Positions 17,673 to 26,941 of a DNA stretch of 53,469 nucleotides are shown in pieces; the stretch's first letter is position 1; each line of letters starts with the position of its first letter. The DNA is from Endobacter medicaginis. GTDB taxonomy: Bacteria; Pseudomonadota; Alphaproteobacteria; Acetobacterales; Acetobacteraceae. The position numbers and the translations under genes are program-made. Under the pieces are notes generated by a model, which did no database searches, was not told the DNA's origin, and saw only the letters and a list, made by a program, of their open reading frames with translations. The stretch is from positions 1 to 53,469 of the forward strand of contig NZ_JACHXV010000013.1 in assembly GCF_014192375.1 (NCBI RefSeq), read 5' to 3'.

Positions 17673-18809
17673 ATGATGTCCAAAGAGGATCCTTACGTCG
17701 TTCTCGGCGTGTCGCGCGAAGCCAGCGCCGACGATCTCAAGAAGGCCTATCGCAAGCTGGCGATGCAGTATCACCCGGACCGCAACCCGGGCGACCACGC
17801 AGCCGAAACCCGCTTCAAGCAGGTCAATGAGGCCTACGACATCCTCAAGGACGAGCAGAAGCGCGCCGCCTTCGACCGCTTCGGCCATGCCGCCTTCGAG
17901 GGTGGCGGTCCAGGCGCGGGCGGCTTCTCCGGCTTCGGCGGCGGTGGCTTGGGCGACATCTTCGAGCAGATGTTCGGCGACATGATGGGCGGTGGCCGCG
18001 GCGGCGGCGGCCGGGCGCGCTCGGGGGGCGACATCCGCGCCCAGGTCGAGATCAGCCTGACCGAGGCCTTCACCGGCACCAAGGCGCCGGTGCGGGTGCA
18101 GACCCGCATCGCCTGCGAGCATTGCGACGGCACCGGGTCGGAGACCAAGGACCGCGCCGCCGATCTGTGTCCGACCTGCGGCGGGGCCGGCAAGGTGCGC
18201 GCGCAGCAGGGCTTCTTCCTCGTCGAGCGCGCCTGCCCGACCTGCGGCGGTGCGGGACGCAAGATCCGCAATCCCTGCACGGTCTGCCGCGGCGCCGGCA
18301 CGGTGGCCAGGGAGCGCACGCTGCAGGTGGCGATCCCGGCCGGCGTCGAGGACGGCACCCGCATCCGGCTCGCCGGCGAGGGCGAGGCCGGCGGCGCGGG
18401 CGTGTCGGCGGGCGACCTCTACGTGCATGTTTCCGTGCGCGAGCACGACATCTTCCAGCGCGACGGCGCGAACATCTTCTGCCGCGTGCCGGTGCGCATG
18501 GCGCAGGCGGCCCTTGGCGGCGAGATCGAGGTGCCGGTGATCGACGGCAGCCGCACCAAGGTGAAGATCCCCGCCGGTACCCAGTCCGGCCACCAGCTTC
18601 GCCTGCGCGGCAAGGGGTTCTCCGTGCTGCGCAGCGCGGCGCGCGGCGACATGTATATCCAGGTCGCCGTCGAGACTCCGCGCGCGCTCAGCAAGCGTCA
18701 GCGCGAGCTGCTCGAGGAGTTCGATACCGAGGCGAAGGATGCGCCCGGCTCGCACACCGACAGCGAGGGCTTCTTCGCCAAGGTGCGCGATTTCTTCGAT
18801 GGCCGCTGA
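17673..18809 (+). CDS. dnaJ: Chaperone protein DnaJ (Hsp40)
   Basis: This 378-residue DnaK co-chaperone has an N-terminal J domain with the invariant HPD ([12 protein letters not shown]) and a Gly/Phe-rich segment ([19 protein letters not shown]). Four zinc-binding CxxCxGxG repeats follow: [24 protein letters not shown] and CTVCRGAG, then the C-terminal substrate-binding domains. Two ATG codons lie in tandem at 17673 and 17676 and either may be used. The last 11 bases overlap the start of dapB, so translation of the two is probably coupled. Confidence 0.97.
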   Translation: MMSKEDPYVVLGVSREASADDLKKAYRKLAMQYHPDRNPGDHAAETRFKQVNEAYDILKDEQKRAAFDRFGHAAFEGGGPGAGGFSGFGGGGLGDIFEQMFGDMMGGGRGGGGRARSGGDIRAQVEISLTEAFTGTKAPVRVQTRIACEHCDGTGSETKDRAADLCPTCGGAGKVRAQQGFFLVERACPTCGGAGRKIRNPCTVCRGAGTVARERTLQVAIPAGVEDGTRIRLAGEGEAGGAGVSAGDLYVHVSVREHDIFQRDGANIFCRVPVRMAQAALGGEIEVPVIDGSRTKVKIPAGTQSGHQLRLRGKGFSVLRSAARGDMYIQVAVETPRALSKRQRELLEEFDTEAKDAPGSHTDSEGFFAKVRDFFDGR

Positions 18810-19551
18810 CACGGCAGCCCCCCTGCGCATCGGCATCGCCGGCCGCGACGGCCGCATGGGCCGGGCGATCGCCGCGATCCTGCCCGAGGGAACGGTGCTC
18901 GCCGGCGGCATCGGCCGCGAGGGCGATTTCGCCGGGCTGGTCGAGATCTGCGACGTGGTGATCGACTTCACCCACGCCACGGCGATCGGCCCGCACGCGG
19001 GCGCGATCGCCCTGTCGGGCCGACCCTGGGTGCTCGGCACCACCGGTGGCGATGCCGTCGACCAGGCGAGGGTCGCCGAGGCCGCCGCCCACGCGCCGGT
19101 GGTACAGGCGGCCAATTTCTCGCCTGGCGTGGTACTGGCCACGCACCTGGCGAAGCTGATGGCCGCCGCCCTGCCCGCCGGGAGCTACGACGCCGAGATC
19201 GTCGAGATGCACCATCGTCTCAAGCGCGACGCCCCCTCCGGCACGGCGCTGGCGCTCGGCCGGGCTGTCGCCGACGGGCGCGAGATGGCGTTCGATGCCG
19301 TGCGCCTGCGCGCGCGCGAAGGCGAGACCGGCCCACGCCCGCCGGGCGGCATCGGCTTCGCCGCCCTGCGCGGCGGCGCCATCGTCGGCGAGCACGAACT
19401 CCGCTTCACCTCCGACACCGAACAGCTCGCCATCGTCCATCGCGCGTTCGACCGTTCGGTGTTCGCGCAAGGGGCGATCCGCGCCGCGATCTGGGCCGCC
19501 GGCCGCACGCCGGGGCTCTACGGCATGGGCGACGTGCTCGGCCTGGGCTGA
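18799..19551 (+). CDS. dapB: 4-hydroxy-tetrahydrodipicolinate reductase
   Basis: DapB reduces dihydrodipicolinate with NAD(P)H in lysine and diaminopimelate synthesis. The 250-residue protein has the Rossmann motif [38 protein letters not shown] and the catalytic [21 protein letters not shown]. The ATG at 18799 lies inside the dnaJ reading frame (11-base overlap) and is the only start that leaves room for the complete nucleotide-binding motif. A dnaJ-dapB arrangement is recurrent in Acetobacteraceae-type genomes as far as I recall; the pairing has no obvious functional reason. Confidence 0.95.
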   Translation: MAADTAAPLRIGIAGRDGRMGRAIAAILPEGTVLAGGIGREGDFAGLVEICDVVIDFTHATAIGPHAGAIALSGRPWVLGTTGGDAVDQARVAEAAAHAPVVQAANFSPGVVLATHLAKLMAAALPAGSYDAEIVEMHHRLKRDAPSGTALALGRAVADGREMAFDAVRLRAREGETGPRPPGGIGFAALRGGAIVGEHELRFTSDTEQLAIVHRAFDRSVFAQGAIRAAIWAAGRTPGLYGMGDVLGLG

Positions 19552-19577
19552 GTGAGCGTTCCGGACGCTTCCAACCG

Positions 19578-20726
19578 TTACCGGGCCATGTAGGCCAGGA
19601 TCGCGTCGGCGGCGCGTTCGGCGGCGGGGCGGGCCTCGATGGAAAAGGTGCGCGCGGCAGCCTCGGCCTGCACGTCGGCGAAGCGGTGCGGGTCGGCAAG
19701 CGCGCGGTCGAGGGCGGGTGCGAGCGCGTCGAGCCGCTCGATCAGCTCGCCGAGCCGCCACTGGCCGTAATCGGCCGCACCCCGCCAGTCCGGACCGTGC
19801 GTGTCGATCAGCACGGCCGGGCGCGGGCGCTGGATCCATTCATAGATCTGGCTGGAAACGTCGCCGAGATAGAGATCGGCGGCCCGGATGTAGCTCATGT
19901 CGATCGAGCGGCGGCTGCCGGTGTCGATCAGCACGTGCGGCAGACCGGCGAGCCCGCGCGGCAGCGGAGGCCGCAGGGCGACGCGTCGATGGATCAGCGA
20001 GGTGTGCACCGTGCGCCGGAACAGCATCACATGCGGGGCGAAGATCAGGTTGAAACGGTCCTGGGCCGCGAACCAGCGCAGGATCGCCGGGCCGAACCGG
20101 TACCACGACGACAGTTTCGGGTTGAAATGCGGGTTGTAGACGACAGTGGGCCGGCCGTTGGCGAACAGCGGCGGCGCGGCGCCGGTGCCGAGGTCGAATT
20201 TCGGATAGCCGACGATCGCCGAGCCCGCCTCGCTGACCAGCCCTGCCGCCAGCATGCGGTCGCGGACCTTGGCCCCCGACAGCAGCACCAGATCGAAGCG
20301 CCGCGTCGCCGGCTGGAACCCGGCCGCACCATCGCCGGCGCCGTGCGGGATGTAGATCAGCTTCGGCCCCGTCACCCCGTAGCGGCTGCGCAGCAGCGTC
20401 GAGGTGGTTTCCGGCACCACCAGCGCGTCGAACCCGGCCAGACGATCGAGATTCTCACGCAGGATGGCAACACGCCGATAGGGCGCGACATGGCGCAATG
20501 CGAGATCGGCAAGCTGGGCCGGACGCCGGATCGACAAGGCGGTGAACCGGACCGGCCGCGCCCCCGGCGGGCTGGCGGGCAGCAGGTCGCGGGCGGTGGC
20601 GTCCTGATCCTCGGTAGAGGTGAGGATCTCGACATCGACGCCGCGTGCCGCGAGGGCTGCGGCGACCATGATCGTGTGCGGGATCTGATGGGTGGCGTCG
20701 TGATTGTAGAGAAAGCCGATCCTCAT
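19578..20726 (-). CDS. CDP-glycerol glycerophosphotransferase-like / GT-B-type transferase (paralogue 1)
   Basis: This 382-residue protein begins MRIGFLYNHDATHQIPHTI and resembles the C-terminal catalytic half of CDP-glycerol:poly(glycerophosphate) transferases. Supporting segments are LIYIPHGAGDGAAGF, TVVYNPHFNPKLSSW, LIFAPHVMLFRR, SIDMSYIRAADLYLGDVSSQIYEWI and RPAVLID. Those proteins transfer glycerol-phosphate or similar groups to surface polymers; the donor here is unknown. It overlaps the next gene upstream by four bases (ATGA) and is closely similar in layout to the protein at 21661-22779, so the two are probably paralogues flanking a third gene. Position next to a flippase supports an envelope-glycan role. 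Confidence 0.7.
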   Translation of the reverse strand: MRIGFLYNHDATHQIPHTIMVAAALAARGVDVEILTSTEDQDATARDLLPASPPGARPVRFTALSIRRPAQLADLALRHVAPYRRVAILRENLDRLAGFDALVVPETTSTLLRSRYGVTGPKLIYIPHGAGDGAAGFQPATRRFDLVLLSGAKVRDRMLAAGLVSEAGSAIVGYPKFDLGTGAAPPLFANGRPTVVYNPHFNPKLSSWYRFGPAILRWFAAQDRFNLIFAPHVMLFRRTVHTSLIHRRVALRPPLPRGLAGLPHVLIDTGSRRSIDMSYIRAADLYLGDVSSQIYEWIQRPRPAVLIDTHGPDWRGAADYGQWRLGELIERLDALAPALDRALADPHRFADVQAEAAARTFSIEARPAAERAADAILAYMAR

Positions 20727-21664
20727 GCGCCCCGGACCCGAAGCCCGACCCGGGCGACGGCGATGCCGGCAAGGCGGCCGAGCGTGCCGGACAGCGAGGC
20801 GTCCATGTGCTTGACGTCGATCAGCGTGACGTCGCCTGCCGCCGAAAGCGTGTGCAGCCCGTCGGTGTGCGGCGCCATCCAGCCGGTCGGGCGCAGGGCC
20901 GGACCTGGGGTCGCGGCGAAGCCGGCCTCGTCGAGCCGGTCGATCCGCAGCGCACGGATCGCATGGCCGTAGGTCGCCCGACAATCCTGCACCGGCAGCA
21001 GCAGCCCGCCCGCCTCGTCGCGCAGCACCGTCCCGCCGGGCCGCGCACTGGCGGGATCGATGCGCACCGGATTGGCGGGATGCAGCGTCCACGGGCCGGT
21101 CAGCCGCGGCGCCCAGGCGAGATGCAGATGGCTGCGACGGGCGGATTTCGGCTGCGACGGGCTGTAGAACAGCCACCAGCGGCCCTCGTGGCGGACCGGG
21201 GTGGCATCGATCGCCGGGCCGTCGAGCGGCAGGTCGCAGACCGGCTCCCAGGCATCGGGGAAATGGCGCGCGCGATACAGCGTCAGCGTGCCGGAGGCAA
21301 AGGCCTCGGGCAGCATCCAGATCTCGCCCTCCGCCTCGAACACCACGGGATAGGAGAGATGGAACGGCCGCCGCAGCACAGTACGGGGCGGCTCGATCAG
21401 GGTCAGGTCGCGATCGTAGACCAGCACCTCGATGCAGCCGCGCCGCTCGAAATAGTCGAACGTCTCGGCGAACACATACAGCCGGCCATCGCGCCACAGG
21501 CCGAACGGGTCGGCGCGAAAGGCGCGCGGCGGCATCGGCGGCAGCCAGACGACCTCCTCCGGCAACACAGGCTCGGGCAGCACCGGCTCGCGCAGCACAC
21601 CGAGGGCCGGGCGGCGAATGATCGCCGAGCGCCACAGATCCATCGGGCGCAGCATCGCGCTCAT
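20723..21664 (-). CDS. GINT1 N-terminal-like (five-bladed propeller) protein
   Basis: The 313-residue protein resembles the N-terminal domain of plant glucosamine inositolphosphorylceramide transferases, a GH43/GH32-like beta-propeller. Typical stretches are FRADPFGLWRDGRLYVFAE, YFERRGCIEVLVYD, HLSYPVVFEAEGEIWMLPE, LTLYRARHFPDAWEPV, DATPVRHEGRWWLFYS and GRATYG-like QDCRATYGHAIRAL. In bacteria this domain usually occurs in polysaccharide clusters; its activity is not established. Both ends overlap neighbours by four bases (ATGA at 21661-21664 and 20723-20726), so the three leftward genes form one coupled unit. Specific chemistry is inferred only from similarity. Confidence 0.65.
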   Translation of the reverse strand: MSAMLRPMDLWRSAIIRRPALGVLREPVLPEPVLPEEVVWLPPMPPRAFRADPFGLWRDGRLYVFAETFDYFERRGCIEVLVYDRDLTLIEPPRTVLRRPFHLSYPVVFEAEGEIWMLPEAFASGTLTLYRARHFPDAWEPVCDLPLDGPAIDATPVRHEGRWWLFYSPSQPKSARRSHLHLAWAPRLTGPWTLHPANPVRIDPASARPGGTVLRDEAGGLLLPVQDCRATYGHAIRALRIDRLDEAGFAATPGPALRPTGWMAPHTDGLHTLSAAGDVTLIDVKHMDASLSGTLGRLAGIAVARVGLRVRGA

Positions 21665-22779
21665 CCGGCCCCGAGATCGCGCAGGATCGCGTCGGCGGCG
21701 CGAACCGCGGGGCTGGGCGAAAGCGTGCCGAGCGAGGCCTGGGCGACAGCCTGCTGGCGCTCGCGATACAGCGCATGCCGGGCCGGCGCGTCGCGGATCG
21801 CCTGCCAGAGCAGGTCCGGCTCCTCGACCACGTCGCCGAGATGCCAGTGGGCGAAATTCGGGTCCGAGCGCCAGTCGTGGCGCGCGGCGTTGAGGAACAC
21901 GCACGGACGCGGACGCAGCAGGAACTCGTAGACCTGGCTGCTGACGTCGCCGACATAGATGTCGGCCGCACTGGTGTAGCTCATGTCGAGCAGACGCTCG
22001 GAGCTGACATCGACCAGAACACGGCCGCCGCTGCGCCGCTCCCAGCGCGCCCGCACCGCCGCGCGTCGGCGGCGGAACATCTTGATGTGTGGGGCAACGA
22101 TCAGGTTCATCTCATCCTGTGCGGCGAACCTCGACAGTATCGGTTCGATGAATCGCGGCCACGAGCTCAGCCCCGGCGCCTTGTGGGCGTTGTACAGCAC
22201 CACCGGCCCGGGCAACGTGAACAAAGGTCCACCCACCTGCCGCAGACGCTCGCAGGTCTCGATCTTCACCGGGCCGACCACGTCGATACGCGACGGCGCG
22301 ACGAGTTTCTCGTCCACCATGCGCCGCTCGGTCTTGCGCCCTGGCACCAGCACCTGGTCGAACACCGACACCATGCGCGCGAACCCGCGCGCCCGGTCGC
22401 CGAAGCCGTGCGGATAATAGATCAGCCGGGGCCGGCGGATGCCGACCCGGCGCGCCAGCGAGACGGTGTCCTCGACGGCGACGATCGCATCGAGACGGTC
22501 GAGTGCGGCACGGTTCTCCCACAGCGTCAGCGTCTTGATCATGCCCAGCACCCGCAGGCCCTGCAGCGCGCGGTTGAGCGGCGAGCGCTCCAGGCGACGA
22601 TAGGTCATCGGCGGCGCGCCGAAGGCGAGGCGGATGCGTTCGAGGGCGGCCGGTGCGGCCGGATCGTTGTAATACGTCACCACACGCACGCCGGGACGCC
22701 GGGCCAGTTCCAGGCCGATCAGCGCCCCGTGGTAGCACTGATAGGCCTCGGCGATATAAAGCAGCCCGATGTCCGTCAC
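21661..22779 (-). CDS. CDP-glycerol glycerophosphotransferase-like protein (paralogue 2)
   Basis: This 372-residue protein has the same architecture as the gene at 19578-20726: MTDIGLLYIAEAYQCYHGAL at the start, LIYYPHGFGDRARGF, VVLYNAHKAPGLSSW, LIVAPHIKMFRR, LLDMSYTSAADIYVGDVSSQ and RPCVFLNAARHDWR. The repeated PHG, APH and DMSY...DVSSQ motifs in both copies point to duplication. It is the first gene of the three-gene leftward unit, and its start lies 19 bases from the start of the divergent flippase gene. Likely role: transfer of a phosphopolyol or sugar-phosphate in a surface glycan; donor and acceptor are unknown. Confidence 0.7.
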   Translation of the reverse strand: MTDIGLLYIAEAYQCYHGALIGLELARRPGVRVVTYYNDPAAPAALERIRLAFGAPPMTYRRLERSPLNRALQGLRVLGMIKTLTLWENRAALDRLDAIVAVEDTVSLARRVGIRRPRLIYYPHGFGDRARGFARMVSVFDQVLVPGRKTERRMVDEKLVAPSRIDVVGPVKIETCERLRQVGGPLFTLPGPVVLYNAHKAPGLSSWPRFIEPILSRFAAQDEMNLIVAPHIKMFRRRRAAVRARWERRSGGRVLVDVSSERLLDMSYTSAADIYVGDVSSQVYEFLLRPRPCVFLNAARHDWRSDPNFAHWHLGDVVEEPDLLWQAIRDAPARHALYRERQQAVAQASLGTLSPSPAVRAADAILRDLGAG

Positions 22780-22798
22780 CCCACGCTTCTAGTCGACT

Positions 22799-24112
22799 TT
22801 GGCCGGTCCCGAAACACGCGGGCTCGCGTCGATCCTCGGCAACCTGGGCTGGCTGCTCGGCGGCAAGGGCGTCGGCGCGGTGCTGAGCCTCGTTTATCTG
22901 GGGCTGACGGCGCGCACGCTGGGGCCGGCGGGGTTCGGCCAGTTCAGCCTGATCGTCGGCACCGCGCAGGCGCTGGTCGCCTTCGTCAGCTTCCAGACCT
23001 GGCAGATCGTGGTGCGATACGGGATGGCGCCGCTGCGGGCGGGGGACGATGCGCGCCTCGGCCGGCTGATCGCGTTCTGCCTCGCCCTCGACCTGCTCAC
23101 CGCGGCGCTCGGCTGCGGGCTGTCCTGGGGGGCGGTGGTGCTGCTCGCGCCGCATCTGGGGTGGTCGGCAGGGCTGTCGAGGGCGGCGGTCGCGTTCTGT
23201 GCGGTGTCGCTGCTGTCGGTGCGCTCGACGGCGGTGGGCGTGCTGCGGCTGTTCGACCGGTTCGACCTCGGCGCGATGGCCGATGCGACCACACCGCTGA
23301 TGCGTTTCGCCGGCGCGCTGGTGGTGGTGGCGACCCGGCCCTCGGTGGGCGGTTTCCTCCTCGCCTGGGGGATGGCCGAGATCGTCACCGCCGCCAGCTA
23401 CTGGATCGCCGTGCGCAGGCTCACCGCCCCGCGGCTGCGCCTGCCCATCCTGCGCGGCGCCTCACGCGCGCCACGCGACGCTCCCGGCCTGTGGCGCTTC
23501 TCCTGGACCACCAATCTGGTACTCACCCTGGAGGCGGCGAGCCGGCAGGTGGCGGTGGTGCTGGTGGGGCTGGCGACGGGACCTGTGGCGGCAGGCAATT
23601 ACCGTCTGGCGGTGCAGCTCAGCCAGTCAATCATCCGCGTGTCGGACATGGCCTCGCGCGCGATCTTCGCCGAATTCGCCCGCACCCATGGCGATGCCGG
23701 CGGCGCGGGCATCGATGCGCGGCGGCTGTTCGCCCACATCACGCGCCTCGCAGTGGCGGCCGCCCTGGGCCTGACGCTGGTGCTCGTCATCGGGCGCCGC
23801 GCGCTGGACCTGCTCGCCGGGCCGGGGCACGCCGACGCCTATCCGCTGCTGCGGCTGCTCAGCATCGCCGCCGCGGTCGAGCTGGCCGGGATCGGCTTCG
23901 AGCCCGCCCTGCTCGCGCTCGGCCATGCCGGGCGCGCGCTGGTGGCGCGCTGCATCGCGGCGGTGGTGCTGCTGGCCGGGCTCGGCGTGCTGCTGCCTGG
24001 TTATGGCGGGATCGGCGCGGCCTGGGCGACGCTGCTGGCCTCGGTGATCGGCACGGTGCTGCTCGGACGGGCGGCATCGGCGGTGCTTCCACGGCGCGGC
24101 GCCGGAGTATGA
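22799..24112 (+). CDS. Polysaccharide/lipid-linked oligosaccharide flippase (Wzx/MOP superfamily)
   Basis: This 437-residue integral membrane protein has about 12-14 hydrophobic segments. The start GWLLGGKGVGAVLSLVYLGLTARTLGPAGFGQFSLIV is typical of oligosaccharide flippases (polysaccharide biosynthesis family). The in-frame start is a TTG at 22799, only 19 bases from the divergent transferase start, so promoter sequence for one gene would lie inside the other. Later starts (GTG codons within the first helix) would damage the first membrane segment. It probably moves the product of the adjacent three-gene unit across the inner membrane. Confidence 0.8.
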   Translation: MAGPETRGLASILGNLGWLLGGKGVGAVLSLVYLGLTARTLGPAGFGQFSLIVGTAQALVAFVSFQTWQIVVRYGMAPLRAGDDARLGRLIAFCLALDLLTAALGCGLSWGAVVLLAPHLGWSAGLSRAAVAFCAVSLLSVRSTAVGVLRLFDRFDLGAMADATTPLMRFAGALVVVATRPSVGGFLLAWGMAEIVTAASYWIAVRRLTAPRLRLPILRGASRAPRDAPGLWRFSWTTNLVLTLEAASRQVAVVLVGLATGPVAAGNYRLAVQLSQSIIRVSDMASRAIFAEFARTHGDAGGAGIDARRLFAHITRLAVAAALGLTLVLVIGRRALDLLAGPGHADAYPLLRLLSIAAAVELAGIGFEPALLALGHAGRALVARCIAAVVLLAGLGVLLPGYGGIGAAWATLLASVIGTVLLGRAASAVLPRRGAGV

Positions 24113-24276
24113 CAAATTTCGCGCTCTTCTTGACCCCTCGGGCAATTTAACGCACTTAACCCGCCGCTCACCGGATGACCGGACGGGCGAGAGTCCTGGT
24201 CTAGGCCGGACATCACTTCATCAGAATCGAGCGGGACCGGCATCAGACCCGGCTCCGCGAAGGGGAATGCCGCGCG
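24113..24276 (+). promoter_or_regulatory. Leader and promoter region of metK
   Basis: The 164-base region is locally A/T-richer at its left end. A possible -35 TTGACC (24130-24135) is followed after 18 bases by CTTAAC (24154-24159), a weak -10. The remaining 117 bases form a leader with short inverted repeats (CCGGATGACCGG at 24170-24181). metK leaders in alphaproteobacteria can carry SAM-responsive RNAs, but I could not align this one to any riboswitch consensus I know, so the call is only promoter and leader. Confidence 0.3.
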
Positions 24277-25461
24277 ATGCGTGACACCGGCGACTATCTG
24301 TTCACCTCCGAATCCGTGTCGGAGGGCCATCCCGACAAGGTCGCCGACCGCATCAGCGACACCGTGCTGGACGCCTTCCTCGAGGCCGATCCGCAGTCGC
24401 GCGTCGCCTGCGAGACGCTGGTCACCACCAACCGCATCGTGCTGGCCGGCGAGGTCCGCGGACCGGCTTCCGTCACCCGCGACCTGCTGATCGAGCGCAC
24501 CCGCGAGGCGGTGCGCGACATCGGCTACGACCAGGAGGGCTTCTCCTGGCGCCATGCCGACGTGAGCTACTACCTGCACGCCCAGTCCGCCGACATTGCG
24601 GTCGGCGTGGATGCCGCCGGCAACAAGGACGAGGGTGCCGGCGACCAGGGCATCATGTTCGGCTACGCCACCCGCGAGACCGACAGCCTGATGCCGGCGC
24701 CGATCCATTACAGCCACGCGATCCTGCGTCGCCTGGCCGAGATCCGCCACGCGGCCAACGGCTCGTCGGGCCTGCAGCCGGACGCGAAAAGCCAGGTCAC
24801 CCTGCGCTACGTGAACGGCAAGCCCGTCGGCGTCACCTCCGTGGTGCTCTCCACCCAGCACGACGAGGCCACGAGCCAGGAGCGCATCCGCGAGATCCTC
24901 GCCCCCGTGCTCACCGAGGTGCTGCCCGACGGCTGGGAGGTCCCGGCGGACGAGCTCTACGTCAACCCGACCGGCAAGTTCGTCATCGGCGGCCCCGACG
25001 GCGATTGCGGCCTGACGGGCCGCAAGATCATCGTCGACACCTATGGCGGCGCCGCCCCGCATGGCGGTGGCGCGTTCTCCGGCAAGGACCCCACCAAGGT
25101 GGACCGCTCGGCCGCCTATGCCTGCCGCTACCTGGCCAAGAACGTCGTCGCCGCCGGCCTCGCCGACCGCTGCACGCTGCAGATCAGCTACGCGATCGGG
25201 GTGTCGAAGCCGCTCTCGGTCTATGTCGACCTGCACGGCACCGGCCACGACGTCGACGAGACCAAGCTGGAGCGCGTGCTGCGCGAGCTGGTCAACCTCT
25301 CGCCGCGCGGCATCCGCGAGCATCTGCGCCTGAACCGCCCGATCTACGCGCAGACCGCCGCCTACGGCCATTTCGGCCGCACGCCGGACCCGGCCACCGA
25401 CAGCTTCACCTGGGAGAAGACCGACCTGGTGGACGATCTGCGAGGCGCGTTCGCGCGCTGA
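24277..25461 (+). CDS. metK: S-adenosylmethionine synthase
   Basis: MetK makes S-adenosylmethionine from methionine and ATP in the cytoplasm. The 394-residue protein has the ATP-binding [20 protein letters not shown], the signature [12 protein letters not shown] and the P-loop-like [19 protein letters not shown], with [20 protein letters not shown] between. Length and motifs are complete. AGGGGA lies seven to twelve bases upstream of the ATG codon at 24277. The downstream trmB frame begins within a few bases of the metK stop, implying a metK-trmB operon. Confidence 0.97.
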   Translation: MRDTGDYLFTSESVSEGHPDKVADRISDTVLDAFLEADPQSRVACETLVTTNRIVLAGEVRGPASVTRDLLIERTREAVRDIGYDQEGFSWRHADVSYYLHAQSADIAVGVDAAGNKDEGAGDQGIMFGYATRETDSLMPAPIHYSHAILRRLAEIRHAANGSSGLQPDAKSQVTLRYVNGKPVGVTSVVLSTQHDEATSQERIREILAPVLTEVLPDGWEVPADELYVNPTGKFVIGGPDGDCGLTGRKIIVDTYGGAAPHGGGAFSGKDPTKVDRSAAYACRYLAKNVVAAGLADRCTLQISYAIGVSKPLSVYVDLHGTGHDVDETKLERVLRELVNLSPRGIREHLRLNRPIYAQTAAYGHFGRTPDPATDSFTWEKTDLVDDLRGAFAR

Positions 25462-25465
25462 GCCG

Positions 25466-26161
25466 CTGGTCGACGTCAAGCCCAACCCCGACCGTCTCTA
25501 CGGACGCCAGCGCGGCCCCACCCTGAGGCCGCGCCAGCGCCGCCTGCTCGATCTCGCCCTGCCGAGGCTGCGTTTCGACCTCGCCACCCATGCCGCCCGC
25601 CCGCTCGACGCGTTCGAGCAGGCGGACGCGCTGTGGGTCGAGATCGGCTTCGGCGGCGGCGAGCATGCCGAGGCCCTGGTCGCCCGGAACCCGCAGGTCG
25701 GGCTGATCGCCTGCGAGGTGTTCGAGAACACGCTCTGCTCGCTGCTGTCGCGCCTGGTTCCCGACGGCGCCGAGGACACCGCCCCCGCCCCGCCCCGGCT
25801 GCGCCTGTGGGACGCCGACGGCCGCGCCCTGCTGCGCGGGCTGCCGGAAGGCTCCGTGGACCGGCTGTATCTGATGTTTCCCGATCCGTGGCCGAAGGCG
25901 CGACACGCCAAGCGGCGGTTCGTGCATCCCGACAACCTCAAGCTCGCGGCGCGCGCGCTCAGGCCCGGCGCCGAATGGCGCATCGCCTCCGACGACCCGA
26001 CCTATCAGGCATGGGTGGACGAGGTGTTCGGCGCTCAGGACCTGTTCGAGGTGCTGCCCGCGGCGGACCAGAGGCCCGAAGGGTGGCCGGGGACGCGGTA
26101 CGAGGCGAAGGCGATCGTGGCGGGGCGCACCCCGCGATACTGGACATTTGTGAGGCGGTAG
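25466..26161 (+). CDS. trmB: tRNA (guanine-N7-)-methyltransferase TrmB, no canonical start codon
   Basis: TrmB methylates G46 of tRNA using SAM. The frame carries RLYGRQRGPTLRPRQRRLL, the SAM-binding VEIGFGGGEHAEAL, CEVFENTLCSLL and YLMFPDPWPKARHAKRRFVH, ending TPRYWTFVRR. The homologous protein begins before RLYGRQRG, yet no ATG, GTG or TTG exists in frame between the metK stop and the GTG at 25718, which lies beyond the SAM motif. The most plausible start is the CTG at 25466, four bases after the metK TGA; this is inferred, and a sequence error is possible. Making SAM (metK) and using SAM (trmB) side by side is a sensible pairing. Confidence 0.85.
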   Translation: MVDVKPNPDRLYGRQRGPTLRPRQRRLLDLALPRLRFDLATHAARPLDAFEQADALWVEIGFGGGEHAEALVARNPQVGLIACEVFENTLCSLLSRLVPDGAEDTAPAPPRLRLWDADGRALLRGLPEGSVDRLYLMFPDPWPKARHAKRRFVHPDNLKLAARALRPGAEWRIASDDPTYQAWVDEVFGAQDLFEVLPAADQRPEGWPGTRYEAKAIVAGRTPRYWTFVRR

Positions 26162-26197
26162 GGATCTTCTTTCATCCGACGGGTTGGGGGGCAGGCC

Positions 26198-26842
26198 ATG
26201 GGGATCCCGCCGGACAGCAGGCTGACGCGGCTGAAGACGCAGTGGGCGCAGGTGCAGCGGCAACCCAAAGGTGCCGCCCGCGCGCGATTGCCGCCGGGAC
26301 AGCACGAAGTGCGCGACTGGCCGGTGCTCGATCTCGGCGAACAGCCCGAAATCGCCCGGCAGGACTGGCGACTGGCGATCGAAGGACTGGTCGCCAGGCC
26401 GCAGGTGCTGGACTGGACCGCGTTGATGGAGATCGAGCAGGTCGACACCACCTGCGACATCCATTGCGTCACCAGCTGGTCCCGCTTCGACAATCGTTTC
26501 ACCGGCATTACCACACACAGCCTGCTCGACCGCGTGCAGCCGCTCGAGCAGGCGCGCGCGGTGCTCCTGTACGGTTCTGACGGCTACACCACCAACCTGC
26601 CGCTCACCGATTTCGCCCATCCGGATGCGCTGCTGGCCCATTCCTGGCAGGGCGCGCCGCTGACCACCCCTCATGGCGGCCCCGTCCGCCTGGTGCTGCC
26701 GCACCTCTATTTCTGGAAGAGTGCGAAATGGCTGCGCGGCATCGAATTCCTCGCCGCCGACGAGCCGGGATTCTGGGAGGAGCGTGGCTATCACATGCGC
26801 GGCGACCCGTGGGCGGAGGAGCGCTACGGGGCGCCGGGGTGA
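26198..26842 (+). CDS. Sulfite oxidase-like molybdopterin oxidoreductase
   Basis: This 214-residue protein consists of a single molybdopterin domain of the sulfite oxidase/MsrP (YedY) superfamily. The molybdenum-ligating cysteine lies in CDIHCVTSWSRFDNRFTGI. Other family segments are LPPGQHEVRDWPVLDLGEQP, WRLAIEGLV, GYTTNLPLTDF and GGPVRLVLPHLYFWKSAKWL. No signal peptide or Tat motif is visible, so unlike MsrP it is probably cytoplasmic. It matches the stand-alone YuiH-like group, whose substrate is unknown. It lies 36 bases beyond trmB; the start is the ATG at 26198. Confidence 0.85.
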   Translation: MGIPPDSRLTRLKTQWAQVQRQPKGAARARLPPGQHEVRDWPVLDLGEQPEIARQDWRLAIEGLVARPQVLDWTALMEIEQVDTTCDIHCVTSWSRFDNRFTGITTHSLLDRVQPLEQARAVLLYGSDGYTTNLPLTDFAHPDALLAHSWQGAPLTTPHGGPVRLVLPHLYFWKSAKWLRGIEFLAADEPGFWEERGYHMRGDPWAEERYGAPG

Positions 26843-26844
26843 GC

Positions 26845-26865
26845 CGTGTACACGGGGTGTACACG
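26845..26865. repeat. Perfect inverted repeat built of two GTGTACAC palindromes
   Basis: CGTGTACAC-GGG-GTGTACACG is a perfect nine-base inverted repeat with a three-base centre, and each arm contains the self-complementary octamer GTGTACAC. It starts three bases after the sulfite-oxidase-like stop. An A-run (CAAAAA) follows on the plus strand, the wrong side for a rho-independent terminator of either neighbour. It could be a dimeric-protein binding site or an RNA hairpin. Confidence 0.5.
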
Positions 26866-26941
26866 CAAAAAGGTGGGCAGAGATGAAATCGACGTGGGTG
26901 GAAAGACAATCGCGGGCATTATAGCCGCACTCAAGGTGCAT

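Noticed and set aside
24113-24276. SAM riboswitch upstream of metK
   Set aside because: Position is right, but I could not match the core sequence of any SAM riboswitch class I know; left as an unspecified leader.
26845-26870. Rho-independent terminator after the sulfite-oxidase-like gene
   Set aside because: The hairpin is followed by A residues on the plus strand; the T-run lies on the wrong side for either flanking gene.
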